64,000 nucleotides of DNA, taken from assembly GCF_023896955.1 (NCBI RefSeq), contig NZ_JAMHIW010000001.1, positions 496,001 through 560,000 on the forward strand, given 5' to 3'. This document shows, piece after piece, positions 18,535 to 26,346 of the stretch (positions within the stretch are counted from its first letter, which is position 1; each line of letters opens with the position of its first letter). This DNA is from Micromonospora sp. RHAY321 (GTDB lineage Bacteria; Actinomycetota; Actinomycetes; Mycobacteriales; Micromonosporaceae). Below the pieces are notes generated by a model. It did no database searches. It saw only the letters and a program-made list of their open reading frames with translations, and was not told the DNA's origin. Made by a program: the position numbers and the translations under genes.

Positions 18535-18820
18535 GTGCCGCCCTCCATCGCGCCTGCCGGAAAGGATCCGTAGGTGACCTCGATCGGCGACATCGCTGGG
18601 TGCCGTTGTGCCGTGGAAGTCGCTCAGCAACGTATGGGAGGCGGTATGCCGCCGGCGCACAACTTTGAGCGGACGTCGACACCGTTGCGGATCTTTCATT
18701 GCGGGTGCGGCCCGCTGCTGCCGAAGACCCGTATCACCTGCCCGAACCGCCGTGTGGATGGCCCGGCCTTCGAATTGGTGGTGTCGCCCGTTCTGCGTAC
18801 CTGACAGGAAGGATCCGTCC
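18535..18820. promoter_or_regulatory. Divergent intergenic region upstream of megasynthase and VOC/ECH genes
   Basis: About 286 bases separate the megasynthase start (minus) from the VOC gene start (plus). Both flanking genes have good ribosome binding sites here: GGAGGG before 18534 and AGGAAGGA at 18806-18813. The promoters of both arms of the cluster should therefore lie in this stretch. I could not identify convincing -35/-10 boxes or an operator by eye, and no pathway regulator gene was found within the window. Confidence 0.5.
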
Positions 18821-19189
18821 ATGCCGGCGCTGAACAAACTGGTCGCGGTGACCATGGATTGTCCCGACCCCGCGATACTGGCCGACTTCTACAAGGCTGC
18901 CATCGGATGGGACCTGATATACAGCGACGAGCACGCCGCATACCTGTCCGACGGTGGGGACGTCCGCGTCGGCTTCCAGCGTGTGGAGGGGTACGCGGCA
19001 CCGACGTGGCCGGGCCAGGGCGTCCCGCAGCAGATGCATTTCGATATCGCCGTGGACGACATCGAGGAGGCGACGACCCGACTGGTGAACCTCGGCGCCG
19101 CACCGGCCGAGGAGCAGCCCGGAGAAACGGCGTGGCGGGTGATGCTCGACCCGGCCGGTCATCCGTTCTGCATCACGACGTCCTACTGA
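18821..19189 (+). CDS. VOC-family protein (glyoxalase/bleomycin-resistance fold)
   Basis: A 122-residue small vicinal-oxygen-chelate protein. It shows the paired beta-alpha-beta pattern ending in WRVMLDPAGHPFCI, the common C-terminal signature of the glyoxalase-like group. Such proteins can sequester metal-binding or planar antibiotics, but no member with this exact sequence is known to me, so self-protection is only an inference from the cluster context. It starts 287 bases from the megasynthase start on the opposite strand, has AGGAAGGA upstream, and is followed after 13 bases by the ECH gene, suggesting one transcript. A clear homologue lies at 32361-32726. Confidence 0.88.
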   Translation: MPALNKLVAVTMDCPDPAILADFYKAAIGWDLIYSDEHAAYLSDGGDVRVGFQRVEGYAAPTWPGQGVPQQMHFDIAVDDIEEATTRLVNLGAAPAEEQPGETAWRVMLDPAGHPFCITTSY

Positions 19190-19202
19190 CTGGGCAAGCG
19201 GC

Positions 19203-19955
19203 GTGCGGACAGAGCAGAGCGAATCGGCACTGACCGTTGTTCTCGACGGAACTCGCCCCGGCAACGCCCTGACCGCCGAGGGGGTGACGGACCTGCATCG
19301 GGTCCTCGACATCGCTGAAGCCGACCGCAGCCTGCGGGTGCTGGTGGTCCGCGCACAGGGCGACGCGTTCTGCACGGGCATGGACCTCGTCCAGGCGGCC
19401 GACGACGACGAGGCCGAAGCGGCGCGCGGCGTCGGCAGCTACTTCGATCTGCTGGAGCGCTTCGCCAGCAGTGACCTGCTCGTCGTGTCCGTCGTCGACG
19501 GACGGGCGGTCGGCGGCGGAGTCGGTCTGGCCGCCGCGAGCGACGTCGTGCTCGCAACGGCCAGAGCGAACTTCTCCCTGCCGGAGGTGCTGTGGGGACT
19601 ACTGCCCTGCGCCGTACTACCTTTCCTGGTACGCCGTGTCGGCTTTCAGCGCGCCTACTCGATGACCCTCGGCACGCTGACGGTGCAGGCTGCCAAGGCC
19701 GCCGACATTGGTCTGGTCGACGAACTCGTCGATGATCCCGACAGAGTTCTCCGTCGACTACTGGACAGGACCAGCCGGGTTCCGGTCGGCCTGGTCGCCG
19801 CCGCCAAACAGTACTGCGGCACCCTTGCCCCATCGCGTGCTGAAACCCGACGGACTGCTGTATCGACCTTTGCCGAACTGTCCGCCGGTGAGGCATTCCG
19901 GTCTGCGGTCACTGGCTACACCCACGACGGGCGCTACCCCTGGCAGAAATCGTGA
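19203..19955 (+). CDS. Enoyl-CoA hydratase-like ECH1 of the beta-branching cassette
   Basis: A 250-residue crotonase-fold enzyme. The segment GDAFCTGMDL near residues 57-66 is the PksH/CurE-type ECH1 signature, and GGGVGLAAASDVVLAT forms the second oxyanion-hole strand; LLPCAVLPFLVRRVG also matches ECH1 proteins rather than primary-metabolism hydratases. ECH1 dehydrates the HMG-like intermediate on the acceptor ACP to a glutaconyl-type product. The GTG start lies 13 bases after the VOC stop. No second crotonase (ECH2, decarboxylase) is found in the window, so either it is beyond the left edge or the branch is processed differently. Confidence 0.9.
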   Translation: MRTEQSESALTVVLDGTRPGNALTAEGVTDLHRVLDIAEADRSLRVLVVRAQGDAFCTGMDLVQAADDDEAEAARGVGSYFDLLERFASSDLLVVSVVDGRAVGGGVGLAAASDVVLATARANFSLPEVLWGLLPCAVLPFLVRRVGFQRAYSMTLGTLTVQAAKAADIGLVDELVDDPDRVLRRLLDRTSRVPVGLVAAAKQYCGTLAPSRAETRRTAVSTFAELSAGEAFRSAVTGYTHDGRYPWQKS

Positions 19956-20055
19956 CGTTATCGGCTCACGCGCAACATTGACCGTCGCTGCCTTCCATCT
20001 GGTCCTACTGTCCACAGGCACTGGCTGACCCTGCAACGAACGGAACGGGAGAGGC

Positions 20056-20628
20056 ATGAGCTTGACAGCAACCGGCGGCAAGGTCCGCTCCGGTTGGCTC
20101 ACCAGGATCAACGGAGCCGGCCACTACCGCGCCCTCACCATCTACCTCCTGGTCGTGCTGGCCCATTGGATCGAACACTTCGTCCAAGCCGTTCAGATTT
20201 ACGTGTTCGACGTACCTCGTCCGCAGGCGCGCGGGGTGCTGGGCGAGCCGTTCCCCTTCCTCATCTCCTCGGAACTGCTGCACGTCCTGTACGCCATCTA
20301 CATGCTGGTGGGGCTGGCCCTGCTGCGTCGGGCCTTCAGTGGCGAGGCGCGAACCTGGTGGACCGCGGCGCTGATCATCCAGGCGTGGCACTTCTTCGAG
20401 CATGCCCTGTTGACGGCGCAGGCATGGACAGGGTCCAACCTCGCCGGCAGACCGGTGCCGACGAGCATCCTGCAGCTGGCCATCGCACGGGTCGAGACGC
20501 ATCTGATCTACAACATCATCGTGCTGATCCCTTTGTTGACCGCGATCAGCCTGCACTGGTTCCGCAGAGACGGGCGAAATGCCGGCACACCACCGTGCAC
20601 GTGTGCCACGCACTTCGTATCCTCCTGA
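20056..20628 (+). CDS. Multi-pass membrane protein with paired histidine motifs
   Basis: I do not recognise this 190-residue protein. It has about four or five hydrophobic helices (near residues 27-47, 70-90, 98-118, 150-165). Histidine motifs sit at helix positions: HWIEHFVQ near 38-45, WHFFEHALL near 115-123 and ETHLIYN near 150-156. Repeated H-x-x-E-H patterns inside a membrane could bind iron, copper or heme, which is inference. The ATG has GGGAGAGG upstream. It follows the ECH gene by 100 bases on the same strand and ends just before a strong terminator hairpin at 20652, so it is probably the last gene of the divergent arm. A tailoring or resistance role is possible. Confidence 0.75.
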   Translation: MSLTATGGKVRSGWLTRINGAGHYRALTIYLLVVLAHWIEHFVQAVQIYVFDVPRPQARGVLGEPFPFLISSELLHVLYAIYMLVGLALLRRAFSGEARTWWTAALIIQAWHFFEHALLTAQAWTGSNLAGRPVPTSILQLAIARVETHLIYNIIVLIPLLTAISLHWFRRDGRNAGTPPCTCATHFVSS

Positions 20629-20651
20629 CTCCTACGATCCAGTCAGCAACA

Positions 20652-20689
20652 AGCCCTCCCGGTCCGCAGGCATCTGGACCGGGAGGGCT
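20652..20689 (+). terminator. Strong intrinsic-terminator-like hairpin
   Basis: A perfect 14-bp inverted repeat, 20652-20665 pairing with 20676-20689 around a 10-base loop, begins 23 bases after the stop of the membrane-protein gene. There is no U-tract, which is common in actinomycetes. It would end the plus-strand transcript from 18821. Confidence 0.85.
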
Positions 20690-20803
20690 CATCGCATTCC
20701 GACCACCACTCGTGGCCCGCACATACTGGCGTCCTCGCTGTGACCGCGAATCCTTGCGTCGAGTCGCGAGAAGCACCTACTGCAGGCGGGTGGTTGAGCC
20801 GGT

Positions 20804-20891
20804 GGACCGATCAACAAGCTGCTGATCGGTCCAAGGCCACCCTCTCGCGCAGGTTCTGAGCGCCATCCCGGGCGGACCGACGTCCGGGATG
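20804..20891 (-). terminator. Two smaller hairpins after the SDR gene
   Basis: A 10-bp stem (20804-20813 with 20823-20832) and an 8-bp stem (20864-20871 with 20884-20891) lie directly downstream of the minus-strand SDR gene, whose stop is at 20897. They are plausible terminators for that gene; together with the hairpin at 20652 they insulate two convergent transcripts. Confidence 0.55.
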
Positions 20892-20896
20892 ACGTG

Positions 20897-21583
20897 TCAG
20901 TTGGCCAGGAGCCCGCCCTCGATGAGGAGTTCCTGGGCGTTGATACCGCTGTTGCGCAGGAGGAAGTCGGTCGCGTCGACGACCTCGGCCATCGTCACCA
21001 GCCGCCCGATCGGGGTCCGGGCGACGTGCGGGTGGTTGGGCATGGCACTCCACTTCGGGCTGTCGCCGACAACGCCGGGGTGCAGGACGTTGACCCGGTG
21101 CGGAGCGATCTCGACGGCCAGGGTCTTCACCAGGCCGGTGAGACCCGCGTTGTGCGTCGTCACCATGGTGGACCCGGGGTACGGACGATCCTTGGCCACC
21201 CCGCCGAAAAGCACCGCCGACGCGCCGGGGCGGAAGCGGTCGCGCAGCACCCGTACCGTCTCGGCATAGCCGACCAGCTTGATGGTCAGCGCGGTGACCG
21301 CCGCATCCACGTCGAAGTCGCCCAGACTGTTGGGCGTTTGGCTCGTGGCGGTGATGACGAGGTGGTCGACCTCCGTGACCTCGCCGAGCGCGGAGGCGAT
21401 GGTGTTCGGCTGGGATAGGTCGACAGCCAGCCCTCGGGTGGCACCGCCGATTTCCGCGGCCACGGCCTCTGCCCGTGCCTTGTCCCGGCTGGTGATGACG
21501 ACCGTGTCCCCGCGATCCGCAAGATGCTGAGCGATGACCCGCCCGAGCCCGTTACTGCCTCCAACGACGATCGACGTACTCAT
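20897..21583 (-). CDS. SDR-family protein with degenerate active site
   Basis: A 228-residue short-chain dehydrogenase/reductase-like protein. The nucleotide-binding motif GGSNGLGR is intact near residues 8-15. The usual Tyr-x-x-x-Lys is missing: the region aligned to it reads MVTTHNAGLTGLVK, so neither Tyr nor Lys is in place, although the following helix is conserved. It may bind NAD(P) without classical reductase activity or use other residues. The ATG at 21583 is preceded by GAGG; an upstream GTG at 21628 is less likely. It converges on the membrane-protein gene, and the intervening hairpins suggest it is a separate transcription unit. Confidence 0.88.
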   Translation of the reverse strand: MSTSIVVGGSNGLGRVIAQHLADRGDTVVITSRDKARAEAVAAEIGGATRGLAVDLSQPNTIASALGEVTEVDHLVITATSQTPNSLGDFDVDAAVTALTIKLVGYAETVRVLRDRFRPGASAVLFGGVAKDRPYPGSTMVTTHNAGLTGLVKTLAVEIAPHRVNVLHPGVVGDSPKWSAMPNHPHVARTPIGRLVTMAEVVDATDFLLRNSGINAQELLIEGGLLAN

Positions 21584-22016
21584 TCGGCCTCGTTTCGTCC
21601 CACCGGTCATACCTTGATCGGCAACCACCGACAGTAGCGGCGGACCGAACGGCAGTGCTGGAGGGCTGGACAGCCGTTACCTGGCTCTCAGCAGACGTCT
21701 GCGCTTATTAGCTTCACTCGCCGTCGGGGTCCTGCCCTTGAGCGATGCGACGAGAGCCTGACCGCCGATACCGCTCGGCGGCCCAGGGCATGAGATGGAC
21801 CGGATCCGCGCGCCCTGGACCACGCAGCGTCGGACGGTCAGTTTGAAAGGTGCGGAGCATCAGCTAAGGAATTGAGCTGCTGACGCCCTGTGTAGCGTTG
21901 CGGCACGGAGTGTCCCGGCTCAGGCCATCAACGTGTCCGGTGTTGGCCGGCGCCCTGGGGCCATGGATCGGCACGCCGACCGCTTCGGTAGCCGCTCAGC
22001 GTGCGAACATCGCTCG
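21584..22016. other. Gene-free stretch
   Basis: About 430 bases between the SDR start and the next small gene. It should hold the SDR promoter. I see no convincing coding sequence, repeat or strong hairpin in it. Confidence 0.5.
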
Positions 22017-22442
22017 GTGCCTGAGCTGCCCCCGATCGATACGTTCGAGCGCCTCACCGAGAACATCCGTGACGAGATCGCGGCCATGAACGTCCCGCTG
22101 AACCTACAGCTCGACGACCCAACGTTGAGGAACCTCGCGGAGTCCATCGCCATCAACATCACCTACGCATTCGACGTTGAGTGGGCGCCAAAGTGGGTGA
22201 AGGCAGGTCAACCGCACAGGTGGCAGAAAGACAACGCGGGCGGCACGACGTATCACGTGGAGTGTCTAGCCTGCGGTGCAGTCTTCCGTGACGCATCGAC
22301 AGAGGCAGTTGAAGGCTCGTACCGCGGTCTGCAGCAGATCAGGATGGCGGGTTGGACTTGCAGCCAGGATGATCATGGCCATGGGGCACAGGTCTGCCAG
22401 GTGGGCATGGTCGAAAGTCGGCACGATTCACGGGGTCCGTGA
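22017..22442 (+). CDS. Small hypothetical protein with Cys pair
   Basis: A 141-residue protein of unknown function. The N-terminal two thirds looks like real coding sequence: an acidic helical part (DTFERLTENIRDEIAAM), then ESIAINITYAFDVEW and a CLACG cysteine pair near residues 84-88. This arrangement resembles a small actinobacterial hypothetical family that I recall only loosely. The last 30 residues, rich in His, Gly and Gln, look less natural and overlap the next gene in another frame, so the true end or a frameshift is uncertain. The GTG at 22017 is a guess; an ATG at 21933 is also in frame. Confidence 0.45.
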   Translation: MPELPPIDTFERLTENIRDEIAAMNVPLNLQLDDPTLRNLAESIAINITYAFDVEWAPKWVKAGQPHRWQKDNAGGTTYHVECLACGAVFRDASTEAVEGSYRGLQQIRMAGWTCSQDDHGHGAQVCQVGMVESRHDSRGP

Positions 22443-22725
22443 TGGGAACGCCGTCGCGTGTGCCGGCGAGATCTACTCCTACAGATACCGCTTCTATGCG
22501 CCCTCCGACAGCCTCTACGAGCGCTGCGTCGGCTTGGCGTGGTGCTCGATCTGCCGCGAGTGCTCCGGCGCCATGGTGTTCGTACCGCGGAACGAACGCC
22601 TCCCGGACCTGCTTGCCGATCTGCCGACGCCCGAGCGTGAGAGGCTGGCTCGCAGCGAGGTAAAGCTGCTCGATTACCTTGATCGCCTCGTCGGGCGAGG
22701 AATTTGGCCAACACGCCAGCCGTAA
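22381..22725 (+). CDS. Small hypothetical protein with CxxC motif
   Basis: A 114-residue reading frame whose C-terminal 80 residues look coding: YRYRFYAPSDSLYERC, then CSICREC, then a basic-acidic helix ending with LLDYLDRLVGRG. I recall similar small Cys-containing proteins in Streptomyces and relatives, all without known function. The start is unresolved: in-frame ATGs exist at 22369, 22375 and 22381, none with a clear ribosome binding site, and the real start may be later. It overlaps the end of the previous frame by about 60 bases, so one of the two boundaries is wrong or a frameshift joins them. Confidence 0.5.
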   Translation: MGHRSARWAWSKVGTIHGVRDGNAVACAGEIYSYRYRFYAPSDSLYERCVGLAWCSICRECSGAMVFVPRNERLPDLLADLPTPERERLARSEVKLLDYLDRLVGRGIWPTRQP

Positions 22726-23196
22726 TCGGCAAGTCGTTAACCAGCCGTGTAGCGACGACCCGCCGAATCCGCCTGCCTGACGGCGGGGCGCGGGAGGTGG
22801 GAGCCCGGAGTCGCCGTAGACGGCAACAATGAGCTCGCTCCGATCTGACGCAACGATCGGCACAATTCTCGCTGCACGAAGGCCCGCTATCGGGCTGTCA
22901 GGTCCACCGGAGGTCAGGCGCCCGTCTAGTCAGGGAAGACAGCGCAAGTGGTGTGGGCCGGAGTCGGATGCCGAGCCAGATGCCACGAGGCGCCTCCCTT
23001 CCGGGGTCTCCGCGACGCGGAAGCGTTTTCCGTGACCGTAGCCTCCCCCACCCGCCACGTCGACCAATTGGTTCGTGAGGCTCCGCTAAGGGACGGCAAC
23101 TTGTCGTCAGGGACCCGCAGCGCCCATGCACGTGCCTGCGGGCAGCTCCGACGGCTCGGAGCTGCCCGCAAATACCAGCGGCTCTCGCCAGCCTCC
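22726..23196. other. Gene-free stretch with a terminator
   Basis: About 470 bases between the convergent small hypothetical gene and the RDD gene. Apart from the hairpin at 23137-23170 I see nothing I can assign. Confidence 0.5.
23137..23170 (-). terminator. Hairpin terminator after the RDD gene
   Basis: A perfect 15-bp inverted repeat (23137-23151 with 23156-23170) around a four-base loop, 27 bases beyond the stop of the minus-strand RDD gene. It is the likely end of that transcript. Confidence 0.8.
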
Positions 23197-23688
23197 TCAG
23201 GCGGTGGAAAGCCCGAACCTCTCTCGGGCGCCCTCAGGAGTCGCCGCGAGAACGACTGGCTCGTTCGGCACAGGACCTTCCACCGTGATGGTGCGCATCA
23301 CCTTGTCCGCGACGGTCTGCCTCTTACGGTCCCACAGCGGCATCAGGAAGCCGATCCCCAGGCTGAACCAGTCGATGAAGTGGCTGTTCTCCCGCACGAA
23401 GGCGTTGAACACTCCGATCGGCTTGCCGGTCTTCTCGAACACCAAGTTGGCGTTGATCAGCCGTCGACCGAATGAGTTGCCACGTCGTCCCATCAGGATG
23501 CAGCGGTTGTAGAAGCCGACCGCGTACCAGATCACGTAGAGAGCGATGCTGGTCAACAGCGCGACGGTCGAGCTGAACGCGTCGTAGGCGGCATTGCTGC
23601 CGACGTAGGCGAGGACCAGGAAGACCATGCTGATGTGCATGTCGATGACCCAGGCGAGAAGTCGCTTCAGCCAACTTGAAGCTACCAT
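23197..23688 (-). CDS. RDD-family membrane protein
   Basis: A 163-residue integral membrane protein of the RDD family. It starts with a positively charged segment SSWLKRLLAWVID, in which an Arg and an Asp lie in the first helix, followed by a second hydrophobic helix around residues 41-60. FGRRLINANLVF near 73-84 and the DRKRQTVADKVMRT block near 120-132 are typical of the family. RDD proteins are small membrane proteins of mostly unknown function, some linked to ion exchange. The ATG at 23688 follows GGGAACG; an ATG 36 bases upstream is possible. It diverges from the CopC gene at 23827. Confidence 0.85.
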   Translation of the reverse strand: MVASSWLKRLLAWVIDMHISMVFLVLAYVGSNAAYDAFSSTVALLTSIALYVIWYAVGFYNRCILMGRRGNSFGRRLINANLVFEKTGKPIGVFNAFVRENSHFIDWFSLGIGFLMPLWDRKRQTVADKVMRTITVEGPVPNEPVVLAATPEGARERFGLSTA

Positions 23689-23826
23689 TTTTCGTTCCCA
23701 TCTTCGGTCACGAGACTCCATTTGGTGATGGGAGCATCTGCCGCCCTGGCGTCTGCTGCTGCTCAAAATTGACCCCCGATCGGCCAGCTCGAGGACTACA
23801 CCGGTAAGTGAGCCGAGGAGGTGCGC

Positions 23827-24339
23827 ATGCCACGGGGTAGGCGGAGCCACTGCGTGATCGTCCGGGTTGCGCTGACCATCGCCGTACTGATGATCGCTAC
23901 TCTGGGCGCACCGGCGTCGTCCTCGGCGCGAGCGATGACCGTGGACGGTGGTTTGCTGTCCAGCAGCCCGAGCGCCGACGCGGTGCTGACAGCCCCACCG
24001 CGGCGCGTCGAGCTGCGATTCCGGGAAGCAGTGCGGACCGACAGCGCTACCGTCACCCTGATCGGACCGACCGGCGATCGCACACCACTGCGGGACATCG
24101 GTGGCGCCAGTGCGGTGCTCGACGTGTCCATGCCTGCCGACGCCAGCGGTGACAACGCCGTGGAGTGGCAGGTCACGTCGGTGGCCGGCCAGACCCTGAC
24201 GGGCCGGTTCGTTTTCACCGTGATCGACGGCGGACTGAAGGGATTCATGGTCGCCCACGCGCTGCACCTGCTCGGTGGCGCGATCATGCTGACGTTTGTC
24301 GTCTACTGGATTCGCATGTACCGCAGGCCCGCCTCGTGA
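23827..24339 (+). CDS. CopC-domain copper-binding exported protein
   Basis: A 170-residue protein with a signal peptide (hydrophobic core near residues 13-30), a CopC beta-sandwich domain (LLSSSPSADAVLTAPPRRVELRF onward) and a C-terminal transmembrane helix near 140-160. CopC proteins bind copper in the periplasm or at the cell surface and work with CopD. The canonical N-terminal His ligand of mature CopC, seen as an Ala-His start, is not present here: the region reads MTVDGGLLSSSP. Copper binding may therefore be altered. The ATG at 23827 follows GAGGAGG at a spacing of five. The stop overlaps the CopD start (GTGA). Confidence 0.85.
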   Translation: MPRGRRSHCVIVRVALTIAVLMIATLGAPASSSARAMTVDGGLLSSSPSADAVLTAPPRRVELRFREAVRTDSATVTLIGPTGDRTPLRDIGGASAVLDVSMPADASGDNAVEWQVTSVAGQTLTGRFVFTVIDGGLKGFMVAHALHLLGGAIMLTFVVYWIRMYRRPAS

Positions 24340-25361
24340 CGACCGCCTCTCGGCTACGGCCGGGCCGGCGGCCACGGTTACGCGTGGCGTTGCCGCTGGT
24401 GGCGCTGGCGTCGCTGGCGATGGCGCTCTTGCTGGGTGGTGGCGCGCCCACGCCGAGTCCTGCCGGGCTCCCCGACCCCGGCCCGGTGACCGGATGGGGT
24501 CTACCAGTCGCGCGATTGGTCTTCGACGCCGCCGCGGTGGCGACGACTGGATTGCTGCTGCTGCCGGCTTTGTTTCTCGACCGTAGCTCGCGTGCCACGG
24601 GCACATGGAGCGCGGCTCTGAAGGCAGCGAGCACGACAGCCGCCGTCGCGGCGGTCGCGGTTGCCGCGCAGATCATCCTGTGCGCCAGCGACGTCGCCGG
24701 GCGACCGATCAGTGGGCTCAGCTCCGCCGACGTGGTGCGGTTCCTGACGACTCTCACCCAAGGGTGGGCGCTGGCGGCGCAGATGGTCATCGCCGTCGGT
24801 CTTGCCATGAGCCTGGCGGCGGCGGCTCGACGCGACGGCGCCGGCGAATGGCCGGCCCTGATCACATCACTGGTCCTGGTGAGCCTTCCGGCGCTCGTTG
24901 GTCACTCCGCCTCCACGCGCAACCACACGACCGCGGCGATGCTGCTGATGGCACACGTACTCGGGGCTGCCGTCTGGGTCGGCGGCCTGGCAGCGTTGGT
25001 CTGGCTTGCCCGACGAGCCCCGGAGCAGCTCGCGTCGGCGGCCACCCGGTTCAGCAGCATGGCCCTGGGCTGCGCCGTCCTGCTCGGTGCCAGCGGGGTG
25101 ATCGCCGGTCTACTGCACGCCGGGTGGGCGGGGCTCACGTCCTCCGGTTATGGCCTTCTGCTCGGCGCCAAGGCAGTGGCGTTCACCGCCCTGGTCCTGT
25201 GCGGCTGGCGGCATCGGCAGGTGACCTTGCCCCAACTGGCCCTCAACGATGCCGAACCCCACCGATGGCGTCGACCGTTCGTCCGCCTGGCATCGACCGA
25301 GCTGCTGATCATGAGCCTGGCGCTGGGCACCGCGGTAGCGCTGTCCCGCACGCCGGTGTAG
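24336..25361 (+). CDS. CopD-family membrane protein
   Basis: A 341-residue multi-pass membrane protein with the CopD domain: eight or so hydrophobic helices, GHSASTRNHTTAAMLLMAH near residues 189-207 with conserved histidines, then AAVWVGGLAALVW and a Gly-rich helix LGASGVIAGLLHAGW. CopD partners CopC in copper import. The GTG start overlaps the CopC stop, so the two are translationally coupled. The gene is followed after only 34 bases by the Cys-nucleophile hydrolase gene on the same strand, which suggests that copper handling and biosynthesis share a transcript. Confidence 0.87.
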   Translation: MTTASRLRPGRRPRLRVALPLVALASLAMALLLGGGAPTPSPAGLPDPGPVTGWGLPVARLVFDAAAVATTGLLLLPALFLDRSSRATGTWSAALKAASTTAAVAAVAVAAQIILCASDVAGRPISGLSSADVVRFLTTLTQGWALAAQMVIAVGLAMSLAAAARRDGAGEWPALITSLVLVSLPALVGHSASTRNHTTAAMLLMAHVLGAAVWVGGLAALVWLARRAPEQLASAATRFSSMALGCAVLLGASGVIAGLLHAGWAGLTSSGYGLLLGAKAVAFTALVLCGWRHRQVTLPQLALNDAEPHRWRRPFVRLASTELLIMSLALGTAVALSRTPV

Positions 25362-25395
25362 TGCCCGAAAGCCGTTGGGAAACGAGGAGAAGAGC

Positions 25396-26238
25396 ATGCC
25401 TCTCGCTGTCGACCAGGCACAGGGATTGGACACGATGCGGATCGGGACCGGCTCGGATGGCCTCACCTACTACCGCGGCGGCGAGCAGGGCTGTCCGCTG
25501 GTGCTGGTGAACGCGCTGGGTCAGGACCTGCTGCCGTGGCAACGGTTCGTCGCCACGCTCCTGCCCCGCAGGGTGATCACCTGGGAGCTGCGAGGTCTTG
25601 TGCCGCCCGCCGCTCGTCGTCCGTTCGCAGGTCACGTGGACGATCTCGCGCGGGTCCTGCGGGCCGAGGCCGTCACTTCCTGCCATCTGGTCGCCTGGTG
25701 CACCGGACCCAAGACCGCATTGCGGTTCAGCCAGCGGTATCCGGGGATGGTGCGTTCGATGGTGTTCCTCAACGCGTCGTTCAAGCACACTGGTCGAGCG
25801 CCCGAGCAGGACACCGCCTACGAGCAGAACCTGGAGGTGTTGTGTCGGGCGGTGAACCGCCGGCCGGAGAACGCCAGCCGACTGCGGGAGATGTTTCAGC
25901 CCGGGACGGTCACCGCCTCGGGCGCCAACACGGCTGTGCAGGACAACGCGGTACGGCGGGCGTTCGGTTCCGCGGACGCCCTAGTCGCCTACGCTCAGCA
26001 GCATCTGGAGTTCTGGGCCGAGGACTTCACGTGGGAGGCGACGGCGGAGGTGCCGGTCCTGTTCGTCTCGGGTGAGCGCGACGAGATCGTCTCGACGGAG
26101 GCCACCCGGGCGGCGGCGAAGATGTTTCCCGGCGCGGCGCACGTCGTTCTGCCCGCCGTGGGCCACTTCGCGCTCGTGGACCAAGCCGAGCGGGTCGCTG
26201 GCCTCGTCGAGGGTTTCACGCTGGCCGCGGAGCGCTGA
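25396..26238 (+). CDS. Alpha/beta-hydrolase-fold protein with Cys nucleophile, possible carrier-to-carrier acyltransferase
   Basis: A 280-residue alpha/beta-hydrolase-fold protein. The nucleophile elbow reads VAWCTGPKTAL near residues 98-108, so cysteine occupies the place of the usual serine. The acid is in FVSGERDEIV near 228-237 and the histidine in VGHFALVDQ near 254-262, giving a complete Cys-His-Asp set. In the CmaE and SyrC aminoacyltransferases a cysteine in this fold shuttles aminoacyl groups between carrier proteins; the neighbouring starter-unit genes make the same role attractive here, but that is inference. An ester or thioester hydrolase is the alternative. The ATG at 25396 has GAGGAGAAG upstream and lies 34 bases after copD. 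Confidence 0.83.
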   Translation: MPLAVDQAQGLDTMRIGTGSDGLTYYRGGEQGCPLVLVNALGQDLLPWQRFVATLLPRRVITWELRGLVPPAARRPFAGHVDDLARVLRAEAVTSCHLVAWCTGPKTALRFSQRYPGMVRSMVFLNASFKHTGRAPEQDTAYEQNLEVLCRAVNRRPENASRLREMFQPGTVTASGANTAVQDNAVRRAFGSADALVAYAQQHLEFWAEDFTWEATAEVPVLFVSGERDEIVSTEATRAAAKMFPGAAHVVLPAVGHFALVDQAERVAGLVEGFTLAAER

Positions 26239-26346
26239 CACGAGGTTGAAAGACTGGCGTCTTTATCGACAGGTCAGGTGACGGTGCTGCGAGCCGACTG
26301 TCGCCCCGGGTCCGGCTGTCGTGCCGGTAGCGGCCGATCGGTCCGG

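Noticed and set aside
18535..18855. Upstream extension of the megasynthase frame to 18855.
   Set aside because: The extra 107 residues are Arg/His-rich with no domain, and the ATG at 18534 has GGAGGG at proper spacing; the extension would also overlap the VOC start region.
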